Both the position numbers and the translations under genes were made by a program. Positions 1 through 8,899 of a stretch of 64,000 nt of DNA are shown here, piece after piece. The DNA is taken from contig JBLIMV010000003.1 of assembly GCA_047638395.1 (NCBI GenBank), positions 149,918 through 213,917 of the forward strand, given 5' to 3'. Below the pieces are notes generated by a model. That model was not told where the DNA came from and did not search any database. It worked only from the letters and a program-made list of their open reading frames with translations. Origin of the DNA: CAXBCP01 sp047638395 (lineage in GTDB: Bacteria; Pseudomonadota; Alphaproteobacteria; MPNO01; UBA830). The first letter of the stretch is position 1; the number at the start of each line of letters is the position of its first letter.

Positions 1-1566
1 CGTAAAACACTGAATTTCGAACTGACTTCGGTCATAGTGGCGCAGGATCGGCAACACGAAGTTCGCGACCGAATGAGATCGAAGGTCAGACGACAGAAAC
101 CCGATCTTGAGCTTGCTGCTTCCCGCTTTTTTTGACCGCGGCGGGAGAGGCACAAAAGTACCTTCGGGACGCGCCAGGTTTTCCGCCCAGTAATAGTGCA
201 GATCCGCGAGACGCTGGTTTTGCTCCGCCGTCCCACTTTCCGGCAGCATTGCCAGGAAGCTCGACATGATGTCGGTATTCCGAAACTCCTCAGCAAGTTC
301 GAAGATGTCACCAACCTCCTCAAGTGCGTCATAGTCACAGACGCCGCGAAATATTTTGACAGGGTTGGCAAAGATCCCTTCGCGCATTCTCGGCAGATTC
401 AACGTCATATGGGCATACATGTATGCCTCATCAATACGCCCCAGAAACATCAGGGTGAGACAGAGGTTTATGTAGGGATCGGGATAGCTGGGCGAGAGCT
501 CGATCGCCTGTTTGTATTGATCAACAGCCGCCAGTGTTTTCTGGTTCTTCGACGTGTTTGTCGCCAGGCTGTTCCAGATTTCCGCCGACAGCGGCTCCAA
601 CTCGATCGATTTTTTGAACGCCGCATCGGCCTCGTCCAGGCGGCCGGCGGCGCTGAGCGCCGCCCCGTACGAGGACCACATATGAGCGTCATCGTCACGG
701 GATTCAGTCAATTGATCGAAAATGTGAAGCGCCCGCGCATAATCGCCGGCATTCAGCAGGGTAACCGCCATTTTGAGTGCGTCTGACCATTCCTCAACCG
801 GCGCAGCCAGCGCTTCGTCATAGTATTTCTGGGCTTCATCCTTTTTATCGAGGCGGACAAGCGCACCCGCCAAATTATTCATGATTTCGGGCGAAGTTGG
901 TCGGAGTTCAAGCGCGGCTCGATACCACTTCTCCGTCTTTTCCAAATCCCCGAGCCGTTCGTATGAATAGCCAAGATTGTTAACGATCTCGGCATTTTCA
1001 GGCGCAATTTCGGCGCAGGCGCCAAACGCCTCGACGGCCTCTTCGAAACGGTCGGATTGAAGACAGATGTCGCCCAACCGTTTAGCGTATTTAAATGTAT
1101 TAGGCGAAGCGTCGAATGCCTTACGGGCGAGCGAGTGAGCGCTCTCCACCCGTTTTTGCTCCATTAGAATGGAGGCCATGTTCGAGTTAAAGCCGGGGTC
1201 GTCGGGTTGATAGGAAAGCGCCGTCCGAAAACATTCTTCGGCGTTATCATAGTCACCCAGGCTGAAATAGGCGGCACCCTGATTGCCATAAAAATCCGGG
1301 TTACCCGGCGCGATCTCGATCGCTTTCTCATGAAATTCAATTGCCGCCTCGTGGTCACCCTTTTGATGGTACAAGGTGCCGATTAGATTCAGTGCCCCCG
1401 GATGATCCACCGTCAGCCTTAGAATCTCGCGATATGCCTTCTCCGCCACATCAAGGTCACCAGCCTGGTGGGTAGCGACCGCGGCCTCGAATTTCTTCAC
1501 GACGTCCGGATGGAAATAATCCAGCCGGTCGGTCGGGTCAGTGGCCTGGGATGTGCTGGCATTCAT
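1..1566 (-). CDS. TPR-repeat O-GlcNAc transferase-like (SPINDLY) protein, partial
   Basis: The gene reads from an ATG at 1566 leftwards and runs off the window at base 1, giving 522 codons with no stop. GGAAAG lies about 8 nt upstream of the start. Residues from about 20 to 440 are a series of 34-residue TPR units with the typical G-Y/A-F-P spacing. From about residue 480 the sequence changes to a segment beginning KLKIGFLSSDLRSHSVANF, which is the start of the family 41 (OGT/SPINDLY) catalytic region; the rest lies outside the window. The family transfers GlcNAc or related sugars to Ser/Thr of proteins. It is divergent from flagellin 1, so flagellin glycosylation is a reasonable inference but is not shown. 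The donor sugar cannot be told. Confidence 0.88.
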   Translation of the reverse strand, partial: MNASTSQATDPTDRLDYFHPDVVKKFEAAVATHQAGDLDVAEKAYREILRLTVDHPGALNLIGTLYHQKGDHEAAIEFHEKAIEIAPGNPDFYGNQGAAYFSLGDYDNAEECFRTALSYQPDDPGFNSNMASILMEQKRVESAHSLARKAFDASPNTFKYAKRLGDICLQSDRFEEAVEAFGACAEIAPENAEIVNNLGYSYERLGDLEKTEKWYRAALELRPTSPEIMNNLAGALVRLDKKDEAQKYYDEALAAPVEEWSDALKMAVTLLNAGDYARALHIFDQLTESRDDDAHMWSSYGAALSAAGRLDEADAAFKKSIELEPLSAEIWNSLATNTSKNQKTLAAVDQYKQAIELSPSYPDPYINLCLTLMFLGRIDEAYMYAHMTLNLPRMREGIFANPVKIFRGVCDYDALEEVGDIFELAEEFRNTDIMSSFLAMLPESGTAEQNQRLADLHYYWAENLARPEGTFVPLPPRSKKAGSSKLKIGFLSSDLRSHSVANFVLPILRHYDRSQFEIQCFT

Positions 1567-1644
1567 GAGAAATTCTTTCCGGTGCTGAATACGCCGCAGT
1601 TTTGGCCAACAAGGTTTATTTTCCGTAAAGCTTTAGCGGCAACA

Positions 1645-1724
1645 CGGCAGATATTGCCGGGGTCGGCAGATTCTGCCGGGTAAATGTTGCCGTTGCGGCA
1701 CTAATTACCCGGCTATTTTTGCCC
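1645..1724. promoter_or_regulatory. ftr-like palindromes upstream of flagellin 1 (putative FlbD sites)
   Basis: Two palindromes with CGGCA and TGCCG arms separated by 5 bp lie at 1645-1659 and 1664-1678, and a weaker copy (CGGCT...TGCCC) at 1710-1724. They resemble the ftr enhancers bound by the Caulobacter activator FlbD, and an flbD gene is present at 18753. They stand about 30-110 bp upstream of a sigma-54 promoter, the usual enhancer distance. The remainder of the 304-bp gap (1567-1870) holds that promoter and the flagellin leader; I see no gene in it. Assignment to FlbD is inference. Confidence 0.6.
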
Positions 1725-1755
1725 ACAATCGTTCAAAATCAACGCATTAGAAAAC

Positions 1756-1771
1756 TGGCACGGGGATTGCT
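1756..1771 (+). promoter_or_regulatory. sigma-54 promoter of flagellin 1
   Basis: TGGCACGGGGATTGCT matches the -24/-12 consensus, with GG at 1757-1758 and GC at 1769-1770, exactly 12 bp apart. Transcription would start near 1782, giving a leader of about 90 nt that ends in the AGGAG ribosome site before the ATG at 1871. Confidence 0.9.
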
Positions 1772-1870
1772 TATAGAACTTTGCGGACCGGCGTGTGCCG
1801 GACGCGGACGACAGAGGCAGGAAGCCTCTTTGGCATGTTGCCAACCACCATATCCATGTAGGAGTTACCA

Positions 1871-3034
1871 ATGCCTCTTAATATTATCTCCAACTTTGCC
1901 GCCAACGTCGCGCATCGCAACCTTGCAATGAACGACACCGCGGCAACCAATTCGCTTGCCAAACTTTCTGCTGGTTCGCGGATTATTTCTGCCAAGGATG
2001 ATGCTGCCGCGCTTGCGGTCGGTAACCGTCTTGCGGCGGATGTGGCCGGGCTGAAGCAGGCTCAGGTCAACGCCGGACAGGGCGTTTCCATGCTGCAGAT
2101 TGCCGACGGCGCGATGTCGAAGGTCAACGATATCCTGCAGCGGATGAAAACCCTGTCGGTTCAGTCCGGTTCGGAACAGATCTCCGGCACGGAACGCACC
2201 ATGCTCAACACCGAGTACTCGGCGCTGGTTTCGGAAATCGATCGTATCTCGAACGATACCGAGTTCGCCGGCACCAAGCTGGTTGATGGTGAAATCAACT
2301 ATACGGCGGCTGCTACAACGCTTGATCAGCAGCAGGGCGTGCTGTCGATCTCGTTCAAGGGCAACCATGACCTGACCGCTACCGGTGACTCCACCGCGTC
2401 TGTCACCTATGCAACGACTGGTGCATTCTCGCTGGAATTGGATGGCGTTACCTATGCCGGCTCAATCGCGGCGGACGCAGTCGCGGCAGACGGCACGACC
2501 ATGGTCAGCGGCGACGTTATATCGCTGACATCTACTGGTACGGACAACTCGATCGATGTGGCCATCGGCCTGTCGTTCGATTTTGACACAGCGATCGCTG
2601 CCAACGTTCTCACTCTTTCGGGATCGGCAGAATCGTCGTTTACGTACAAGGTGGGTACCGGTGTCAGCGCGGCTGCGGACGAGATCACGGCGAGTATCGC
2701 CTCTATCTCAGCCATAACGCTCGGTATTTCGGCAACCGACATCCTCACTACCACAACGGCTGATACGGCGTCGCTCGCGATCTCCAACGCGATCGACGAC
2801 ATTCAGACGTATCGTGCGGAGGTTGGTGCCAACCAGAACAGGTTGGAATTCGCATCGGCGAATATCGCCACAACGGTGGAAAACACCGAAGCGGCCCGAA
2901 GTGCTCTGCTTGACTTGGATGTTGCTCAGGAGATGTCCAACTTCACGTCCAAGCAGATCCTGGTGCAGGCCGGTGTTGCGATGCTCTCGCAGGCCAACCA
3001 GCTGCCGCAGAACCTTCTGCGTCTGCTGCAGTAA
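1871..3034 (+). CDS. Flagellin 1
   Basis: A 387-residue flagellin that polymerises into the filament outside the cell after export by the flagellar type III system. The N-terminal D0/D1 region (about 1-135) and the C-terminal D1/D0 region (about 310-387, ending in NQLPQNLLRLLQ) carry the conserved flagellin coiled coils. The middle 170 residues are a Ser/Thr/Ala-rich variable D2/D3 segment. The start has an AGGAG site about 7 nt upstream. It is driven by the sigma-54 promoter at 1756 and heads flaG-fliD-fliS. It is a paralogue of the flagellin at 7663, with near-identical length and a shared middle motif FTYKVGTG. Confidence 0.97.
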   Translation: MPLNIISNFAANVAHRNLAMNDTAATNSLAKLSAGSRIISAKDDAAALAVGNRLAADVAGLKQAQVNAGQGVSMLQIADGAMSKVNDILQRMKTLSVQSGSEQISGTERTMLNTEYSALVSEIDRISNDTEFAGTKLVDGEINYTAAATTLDQQQGVLSISFKGNHDLTATGDSTASVTYATTGAFSLELDGVTYAGSIAADAVAADGTTMVSGDVISLTSTGTDNSIDVAIGLSFDFDTAIAANVLTLSGSAESSFTYKVGTGVSAAADEITASIASISAITLGISATDILTTTTADTASLAISNAIDDIQTYRAEVGANQNRLEFASANIATTVENTEAARSALLDLDVAQEMSNFTSKQILVQAGVAMLSQANQLPQNLLRLLQ

Positions 3035-3069
3035 GCCGAAAAATAAGCGTAGCGTAGTAAAAGCGTACC

Positions 3070-3093
3070 GGGGAGGGACTTCGGTCCCTCCCC
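3070..3093 (+). terminator. UUCG-capped hairpin after flagellin 1
   Basis: A perfect 10-bp stem (GGGGAGGGAC with its complement) closed by a TTCG tetraloop follows the flagellin stop by 35 nt. There is no T-run, so it may act as a partial terminator or as a 3' stabiliser that keeps flagellin mRNA more abundant than the downstream flaG-fliD-fliS message. The function is inferred. Confidence 0.7.
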
Positions 3094-3144
3094 CACTACC
3101 CTCTCAAGGCACTCGTAGCGTCATTGCATTGTGGGTAACAGGTT

Positions 3145-3495
3145 ATGGATAAATCATCGGTACTTTCAGGCATAAAGTCTCCGCAGGCGCAGCCTTTGCC
3201 GTCGCGTCTCGAAAAAGCGGTAAATGCCGCCAAGCATGTGGCAGAACGCCAGGTTCCAGCCGTCCCCGAGGACGCCCTCACGGAGACATACCACCGGATA
3301 TCGGGCGAACCGAACACCGCCAGAGCTGAAACACGGGTCCAGCTGGACGTGGATTCATCGACAGGGCGCGTCATCGGCAAGGTCGTCGACAAACAGTCGG
3401 GCGAAGTGATGCGCCAACTGCCAACGCCTGAGATGCTGCAGCTTATCGCGAAAGCCAAAGAGCTATTTGGCGATCTTGTTAACGAAAAAGTATGA
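3145..3495 (+). CDS. flaG: FlaG family protein
   Basis: A 116-residue small flagellar protein. The C-terminal half has the family pattern of a predicted beta hairpin followed by a helix, seen here as VVDKQSGEVMRQLPTPEML (about residues 78-96). FlaG proteins sit between flagellin and fliD genes in many bacteria and affect filament length; their mechanism is not well understood. The N-terminal 45 residues are basic and low in structure. It lies between flagellin 1 and fliD on the same strand, consistent with one operon read through the hairpin at 3070. Confidence 0.9.
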   Translation: MDKSSVLSGIKSPQAQPLPSRLEKAVNAAKHVAERQVPAVPEDALTETYHRISGEPNTARAETRVQLDVDSSTGRVIGKVVDKQSGEVMRQLPTPEMLQLIAKAKELFGDLVNEKV

Positions 3496-3552
3496 GGATA
3501 GAGGCTAACGTTCGGATCGAATGCAAAGAATCCGGATAAGCCGAGAACTCCG

Positions 3553-6500
3553 ATGGATCTGAACGTCAGCAATCTAAGCGTCGACAGAAATGGCCGCGTG
3601 TCATTTTCCGGTCTGGGATCGAATATCGATTTCCAGGGCGTCGTCGACAGCATTGTCGCCGCCAAGCGCATTCCGATTGATCGCCTTGAAACCGAGGTTT
3701 CAACCAACGAAAGCAAGATTGCTGCCTTGGGCGACCTGCGGACGTTGCTGACCGGTGTAAAGGATTCACTATCGACGCTGCACGGTGCCGTGAGTTTCGG
3801 CAACGCGAACGATGCCTTCGAGATAAAAGAGGCGTTCGCTTCTTCCAGCCGCACCGACGGTGCAACAGCATCGAATGCCGCCAACCTGATTGGCGTTACG
3901 GTCTCGAATACCGCGCCGGTGGGCGGCCATACGCTTGAGCTTCTTCAGACCGCAAAAGCGCACAAAATCGCGAGTGACGCGATCGCAAGCACAACAGCAG
4001 CCCTTGGTTTCTCCGCCAGCGACCAATTCACGTTCGCCATAACAGATTCCGAAGGCAACCCGGACACCGTGGACCTTGCCCTCAATTCCACGATGAATCT
4101 GCTGGGATTGCGGGATCTCATAAACACCGCCAATTCCGGCACATCGGCGACCGGTGTGTCGGCGTCAATCGTCAAAGTGGCTGACAACGAACACTATCTC
4201 GTCCTGACGAACGAGGAGACGGGTGCGGATATTGCGGTCACGGAAACGAGCGGCACGCCCCTTCAGACGCTTGGCATCTTCGATGGCGGCGGCGTCAAGA
4301 ACGAACTTCAGGCATCGCAGAAAGCCCTGATGTATGCGGACGGCATTCTTGACCAGACGAACACCATCTATGAAACCGCCTACCAGACGGCGTCTACCGT
4401 TACTGCAACCACTGCCGGGACACTTGAGTTTTTCGACGGCGGCGGTCTATCGATCGGGACGGTCGACTATCTGGCTACCGACGATCTGACGGATATTGCA
4501 AGCAAAATCAATACACCGTTCCTCGGAATCACAGCGTCGGTCGTGACCGACGGTACAGGCGCGCGCCTGGAATTCTCCAGCGCCACCGCCTTCACGATTG
4601 CCGAAGCCGCCGCAGGTACTGCGCTGACCGATCTTGGGGTGGACAACAAACGGCGCCTGATCGAGCGCGAATCCAATACCGTCGACGATCTGTTCGCCGG
4701 CGTGACACTCAGCCTTTTCCAGGCCGAAGTCGGCACCACGATCAACCTGGATATCGAGCGGAACCTCAACGAAATCAAGACGGCCGTCACGACATTCGTC
4801 GATTCCTATAACGAGCTTCGGCGCTTTATCAACGACCAGCGCACCCTCGTCGAAACCCAGGAAGATGACGAAGACACCGTCCAGAGCGGCATCCTGTTCT
4901 CGAGTGATGCCCTCGACCGCGCGGACACCCAGATGAGCGCCATTATCGGCGCAGGTGTTGCCGGCGTCAGCGCCAATTACAGCGTGCTTGCCCAGGTTGG
5001 CATCGATTTCATCCCGCTGGGATCCGAAGCCGACCCCCTGGATGCGAATACGATTGAAATCGATGAAACGACCCTCGACAACGCGCTGCTGAACAATGTT
5101 GAAGACGTCCGCCGGCTGTTCTCGTTCGATTTCACGCCGTCGGACCCGCGTGTCACGCTGATTGGCTTTAACGGCGACACCGAATATAACGCGGCGGGGT
5201 TTACGCTGAACGTTCAGCCGAATGTCGGCAGCAATTCAAGCCTGTATTCGGAAGAATTTGACAACGCGTACTGGAACCCGGTCCGCAGCACGATATCCGC
5301 CGATTCCATCGCGGGCCCGAGCGGTCAGATGACAGCGGATGGCCTTGTCGGGGATCTAACAACCAACACACATTTCGTGACCACTTTGGCCCCGTTTACC
5401 GTGGCGGCCGGCGAAAGCTATACTTACTCCGTCTATGCCAAGGACGGCGAGAGCGCACGGGACTCGACGCGTATACAACTCGCCGGGGCGAATTTCCCAC
5501 CGGACTCCTATGTCGATGTCAACCTGACCAACGGCACACTTACTGAAGAAGGCGTCGGTGCCGACGGCTACAGCATTGAGGACGCCGGCAATGGCTGGTA
5601 CCGGATCAGTGTAACCGCGACGGCAACCACAGCCGGCAATGCCACCACGGAAATGTATTCCATGGCCGGCGTCAATACCGGCTATACCGGTGACGGCGCA
5701 ACGGTGGATACCTATTTCAGCGGCGCCCAGCTTGAGACGGCCGCGACCAGCTCCACCCAGGTCACCAGCTTTTCGACGATCAATGCCAACAATACCGGAC
5801 CCGCGGTGGCGCAAGCCGACCCAACGGGCAATTTTGGCGCGACCGAGATTGTCGGAGACCTCACTAACTCAGATCACGGCGTCACCAACGGCAGTACGGC
5901 AACGGTTACCGCCGGCGAGACATATGAATACTCCGCCTATCTGCAGGCTGGTGACCGGTCGCGGGCGCGGCTGGCACTCAATACCGGCTTCGGCGTAAGC
6001 ACATCTGTCGATGTCCGCCTGGACACCGGCGCAATTGTGACCACCGGCGCCGGCGCCGATTCCGCTACGATAGAAGACGCCGGAGGCGGCTGGTACAAGG
6101 TCACCCTTACCGCCACGGCGACATCGTCGGAAACGACGACCAGTATGGAAGCCCGGTCAATGGACGCGGTTTCCGGCCTCGCGTTCGCCGGTGACGACAC
6201 GAACGCCAACACCTACATCTACGACATGAAAATGGTGGCAACATCCTCATCGGTGCCGGGCGAATACGTGCCCACGGCGGGCACTGCACAGGCCGGCGCC
6301 CCCGCAACGGCCAATATCGGGGGCGACGCGTCCGGCGCGGATGACGGATCCGTCACCCTCTCCGGGAACTCCCTTACCGTAAACACGGGCGATGCCACAG
6401 GCATGCAGCTGTTTTTTGACGGCCTCTCCGGCCCCACATCGATCGACCTGAATTACACCGTCGGCGTCGGCGCGCAGATGTTTTTCGCAATTGATGACAT

Positions 6501-6720
6501 GCTGGACGAAGCAACAGGCGCGGTGGAGACCGAGATCGACGGGCTCACCGACACAAACTTCATCAGCGAGGATCGCATCACGGAGATGCTCGCACGCCTG
6601 GATATCCAGCGTCGCAGCCTGCTGGAACGGTTTATCGCCATGGAAACGGCATTGGCGACGAATGCCCGTATCCTCGAGAGCGTGCAGGCGTCGGCTGATT
6701 CTCTGAACAGCTCAAGCTAA
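3553..6720 (+). CDS. fliD: Flagellar cap protein FliD with two inserted repeat modules
   Basis: FliD caps the filament tip and helps fold exported flagellin. At 1055 residues this copy is far longer than the usual 450-700. The FliD N-terminal domain covers about residues 20-130. The C-terminal FliD domain starts near 369 and is interrupted after about 560. Residues 562-735 and 746-905 are two related modules with the shared pattern GE-Y-YS-Y-G, VD, TG, ADxxxIEDAGxGWY and TATAT. That pattern resembles modules found in phage tail fibres and spikes (from memory of the family). The FliD coiled-coil tail resumes at about 920-1055. The modules are expected to be exposed on the cap. The product belongs to the flagellin 1 operon. 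Confidence 0.93.
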   Translation: MDLNVSNLSVDRNGRVSFSGLGSNIDFQGVVDSIVAAKRIPIDRLETEVSTNESKIAALGDLRTLLTGVKDSLSTLHGAVSFGNANDAFEIKEAFASSSRTDGATASNAANLIGVTVSNTAPVGGHTLELLQTAKAHKIASDAIASTTAALGFSASDQFTFAITDSEGNPDTVDLALNSTMNLLGLRDLINTANSGTSATGVSASIVKVADNEHYLVLTNEETGADIAVTETSGTPLQTLGIFDGGGVKNELQASQKALMYADGILDQTNTIYETAYQTASTVTATTAGTLEFFDGGGLSIGTVDYLATDDLTDIASKINTPFLGITASVVTDGTGARLEFSSATAFTIAEAAAGTALTDLGVDNKRRLIERESNTVDDLFAGVTLSLFQAEVGTTINLDIERNLNEIKTAVTTFVDSYNELRRFINDQRTLVETQEDDEDTVQSGILFSSDALDRADTQMSAIIGAGVAGVSANYSVLAQVGIDFIPLGSEADPLDANTIEIDETTLDNALLNNVEDVRRLFSFDFTPSDPRVTLIGFNGDTEYNAAGFTLNVQPNVGSNSSLYSEEFDNAYWNPVRSTISADSIAGPSGQMTADGLVGDLTTNTHFVTTLAPFTVAAGESYTYSVYAKDGESARDSTRIQLAGANFPPDSYVDVNLTNGTLTEEGVGADGYSIEDAGNGWYRISVTATATTAGNATTEMYSMAGVNTGYTGDGATVDTYFSGAQLETAATSSTQVTSFSTINANNTGPAVAQADPTGNFGATEIVGDLTNSDHGVTNGSTATVTAGETYEYSAYLQAGDRSRARLALNTGFGVSTSVDVRLDTGAIVTTGAGADSATIEDAGGGWYKVTLTATATSSETTTSMEARSMDAVSGLAFAGDDTNANTYIYDMKMVATSSSVPGEYVPTAGTAQAGAPATANIGGDASGADDGSVTLSGNSLTVNTGDATGMQLFFDGLSGPTSIDLNYTVGVGAQMFFAIDDMLDEATGAVETEIDGLTDTNFISEDRITEMLARLDIQRRSLLERFIAMETALATNARILESVQASADSLNSSS

Positions 6721-6762
6721 CCCCGCGATCCCACCGAAACCCGGCCCCCAGCGGAGAATACT

Positions 6763-7227
6763 GTGAACGGCAACGTCACCAAATACCTCAACCAGCAAGT
6801 GCTGACGGCGTCCCCGTCCAAGCTTGTTTATATGCTCTACGATCGCGCAATTTCTTCCCTGCGGGAGGCAATCGCGGCGATCGAAGCTGGCGAGATCGAG
6901 AAGCGCTGGAAAGCGAACAACCGCGCCATGGAGATCATTCAGCATATGTGGGCCACCCTGAACATCGATGACAGCGGCCAGATCGGCGACAATCTGAACA
7001 GACTGTTGCCCTATATGATGCTCCGTCTGCCCGATGTCGATATTCATAACGACCCGGAACCGGCCCGAGAAGTCATCATTCTGCTGGAACCGTTGCGCGA
7101 CGCCTGGCGCCAGATTGCCATGAACGGTGTTGCAGAAGGCGGCGCCGCCCGCACCGAGGCGGAAGCCGCCGCAACGACCGCATCTCACGCGGCAATTCCG
7201 ACCACCCGGACAATCATTTCCGCCTAG
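6763..7227 (+). CDS. fliS: Flagellar export chaperone FliS
   Basis: A 154-residue protein with the FliS signature YLNQQVLTASPSKLVYMLYD (about residues 7-26) followed by the helical bundle. FliS binds the C-terminal D0 helix of flagellin in the cytoplasm and prevents early polymerisation. The start is GTG at 6763, preceded by GCGGAGAA. The last 25 residues are an Ala/Thr-rich tail not needed by the family. It closes the flagellin 1-flaG-fliD-fliS unit and is followed at once by a terminator. A divergent second copy is at 8900. Confidence 0.95.
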   Translation: MNGNVTKYLNQQVLTASPSKLVYMLYDRAISSLREAIAAIEAGEIEKRWKANNRAMEIIQHMWATLNIDDSGQIGDNLNRLLPYMMLRLPDVDIHNDPEPAREVIILLEPLRDAWRQIAMNGVAEGGAARTEAEAAATTASHAAIPTTRTIISA

Positions 7228-7251
7228 CGCCGGGACAAAAACCAAAAGATC

Positions 7252-7277
7252 AACGCTGCCTTCGGGCGGCGTTTTTT
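7252..7277 (+). terminator. Rho-independent terminator after fliS
   Basis: A 9-bp stem with one internal T-G pair and a TTCG tetraloop (7261-7264), followed by six T at 7272-7277. It separates the flagellin 1 operon from the flagellin 2 unit. Confidence 0.88.
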
Positions 7278-7311
7278 GTGCGTGCCAGTTACTGCCCCAA
7301 TGCGCCCGCTG

Positions 7312-7400
7312 CCCGGCAAACAACGTCCCTGCCCGGCACAATTTTCCAGATCAACCAAGCAGTAATTGCCGGAACCGCGCCAGACCAGCGCTCCCGGCAA
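7312..7400. promoter_or_regulatory. ftr-like half sites upstream of flagellin 2
   Basis: The gap 7228-7662 (435 bp) holds no gene that I can support. After the terminator it has CCCGGCAA at 7312-7319, CCCGGCAC with an AT-rich tail at 7332-7347, AATTGCCGG at 7374-7382 and CCCGGCAA at 7393-7400. They are half or imperfect copies of the CGGCA-N5-TGCCG palindrome seen before flagellin 1 and fliF, located 60-150 bp upstream of a sigma-54 promoter. FlbD binding is inferred. Confidence 0.45.
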
Positions 7401-7457
7401 ACCATAAAATTCTATTTATTCATTGTATTTCAAATACTTAACCCCTCAACCCACTGT

Positions 7458-7473
7458 TGGCCCGGGAATTGCA
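7458..7473 (+). promoter_or_regulatory. sigma-54 promoter of flagellin 2
   Basis: TGGCCCGGGAATTGCA has GG at 7459-7460 and GC at 7471-7472, with correct 12-bp spacing. The predicted start near 7484 leaves an unusually long leader of about 180 nt before the ATG at 7663. Confidence 0.88.
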
Positions 7474-7662
7474 AATGATTGCCCGTGTTATCGCGCTCAT
7501 AGCGGTCCCCGGTTTGTCCGGAAAAGTATACGAGAGCGGCACGTTGAGATGAGTAACGCCTATCGCAGGAATGCGAGAGACAAAGGAAAGCGAAGGCCGG
7601 GCGGACGGATGCGTATTTAATCCGGATCAGCGCCTCGCAAACCAGGAACGAGGAGACCAATT

Positions 7663-8823
7663 ATGGCGCTCAATGTGATTTCGAACTTCGCGGCTAACGT
7701 CGCGCACCGTCACCTGACGGAAACAGATATGAAGATGACCGACTCGCTGGCAAAGCTTTCAGCCGGCACCCGTGTCCTCTCGGCCAAGGACGATGCCGCC
7801 TCGATGGCGATCGGCTCGCGGCTCGCGGCAGAGGTCAATGCCTTGACCCAGGCACGCGTAAATAGTGGTCAGGCAGTTTCGATGCTGCAGGTCGCCGATG
7901 GCGCCATGGCCCGGGCAAACGATATTCTGCTGCGCATGAAGACGCTCGCCGTGCAGGCGGGTTCCGGCCAGTTATCCGGCACGGAACGCGGCATGCTCGA
8001 CACCGAGTATCAGCAGCTTGTTTCGGAAATCGACCGCCTTGCGGAAGACACCGAATTTAATGGCGTCACCCTGGTAAACGGGGCCTTGGCGCTCGATATC
8101 ACGACGGCGGCAACGGCATTCGCCCTCTCTGAAGGCGTCACATCGATTATCCCCCGCGGCAGCTTCGATATCGTCGCCGCCCCGACCGCTGCTCTCACCT
8201 ATACGACGACAGGCGACTTCCAGTTAATACATAACGGCTCGACATATGCAGGTTCCATCGCGGCCGATAGTAACAACGGTACCGATATGACCAACGGCAC
8301 GGTCGTTACGCTGAGCACCGGCGGCAGCGACACCAACAAGATCGATATTGCCCTCAACACGGCCTTCGATTTGGACGCGGCACATGCCGCCGGTACTATC
8401 ACATTCAGCGGCGCATCGCAGACGTCGTTCACCTACAAGGTCGGCACCGGCACCAGTTCGACGGCAGATGAAATCACGGTCTCATTGAGCGGCACCAGTG
8501 CGACTGCGCTCGGCTTGTCGGCGACAGATATCACCGACGCGACAACCGCAGACACCGCATCGACGCTCATCACCAATGCCATCGATCAATTGAACATCAC
8601 GCGGGCGACGATCGGTGCCAGTCTGAACAGACTGGAATTTGCAGCGGCGAACATTGCCACCACGCTCGAAAATACCGAGGCCGCACGAAGTAACCTGCTC
8701 GACCTCGATATCGCGGCGGAGATGAGCAACTTTACATCGAAACAGATTCTGCAGCAGGCAGGTGTGGCGATGTTGGCCCAGGCCAATGAAACCCCACAGA
8801 CCTTGCTACGACTGTTCCAGTAA
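7663..8823 (+). CDS. Flagellin 2
   Basis: A 386-residue flagellin with conserved D0/D1 ends (about 1-135 and 310-386, ending in TPQTLLRLFQ) and a Thr/Ser-rich variable centre. A strong GAGGAG site precedes the ATG. It is clearly paralogous to flagellin 1 but differs in the centre, so the filament may be built of two subunits. It has its own sigma-54 promoter with a long leader, and its own FliS-like chaperone downstream. Confidence 0.97.
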   Translation: MALNVISNFAANVAHRHLTETDMKMTDSLAKLSAGTRVLSAKDDAASMAIGSRLAAEVNALTQARVNSGQAVSMLQVADGAMARANDILLRMKTLAVQAGSGQLSGTERGMLDTEYQQLVSEIDRLAEDTEFNGVTLVNGALALDITTAATAFALSEGVTSIIPRGSFDIVAAPTAALTYTTTGDFQLIHNGSTYAGSIAADSNNGTDMTNGTVVTLSTGGSDTNKIDIALNTAFDLDAAHAAGTITFSGASQTSFTYKVGTGTSSTADEITVSLSGTSATALGLSATDITDATTADTASTLITNAIDQLNITRATIGASLNRLEFAAANIATTLENTEAARSNLLDLDIAAEMSNFTSKQILQQAGVAMLAQANETPQTLLRLFQ

Positions 8824-8899
8824 ACCGGCAATGACGGGCCGGACGGGTAGGCAAAACCACCGTCCCGGATTCCGCCGATCAAGAATGAGGAGTGACGAG

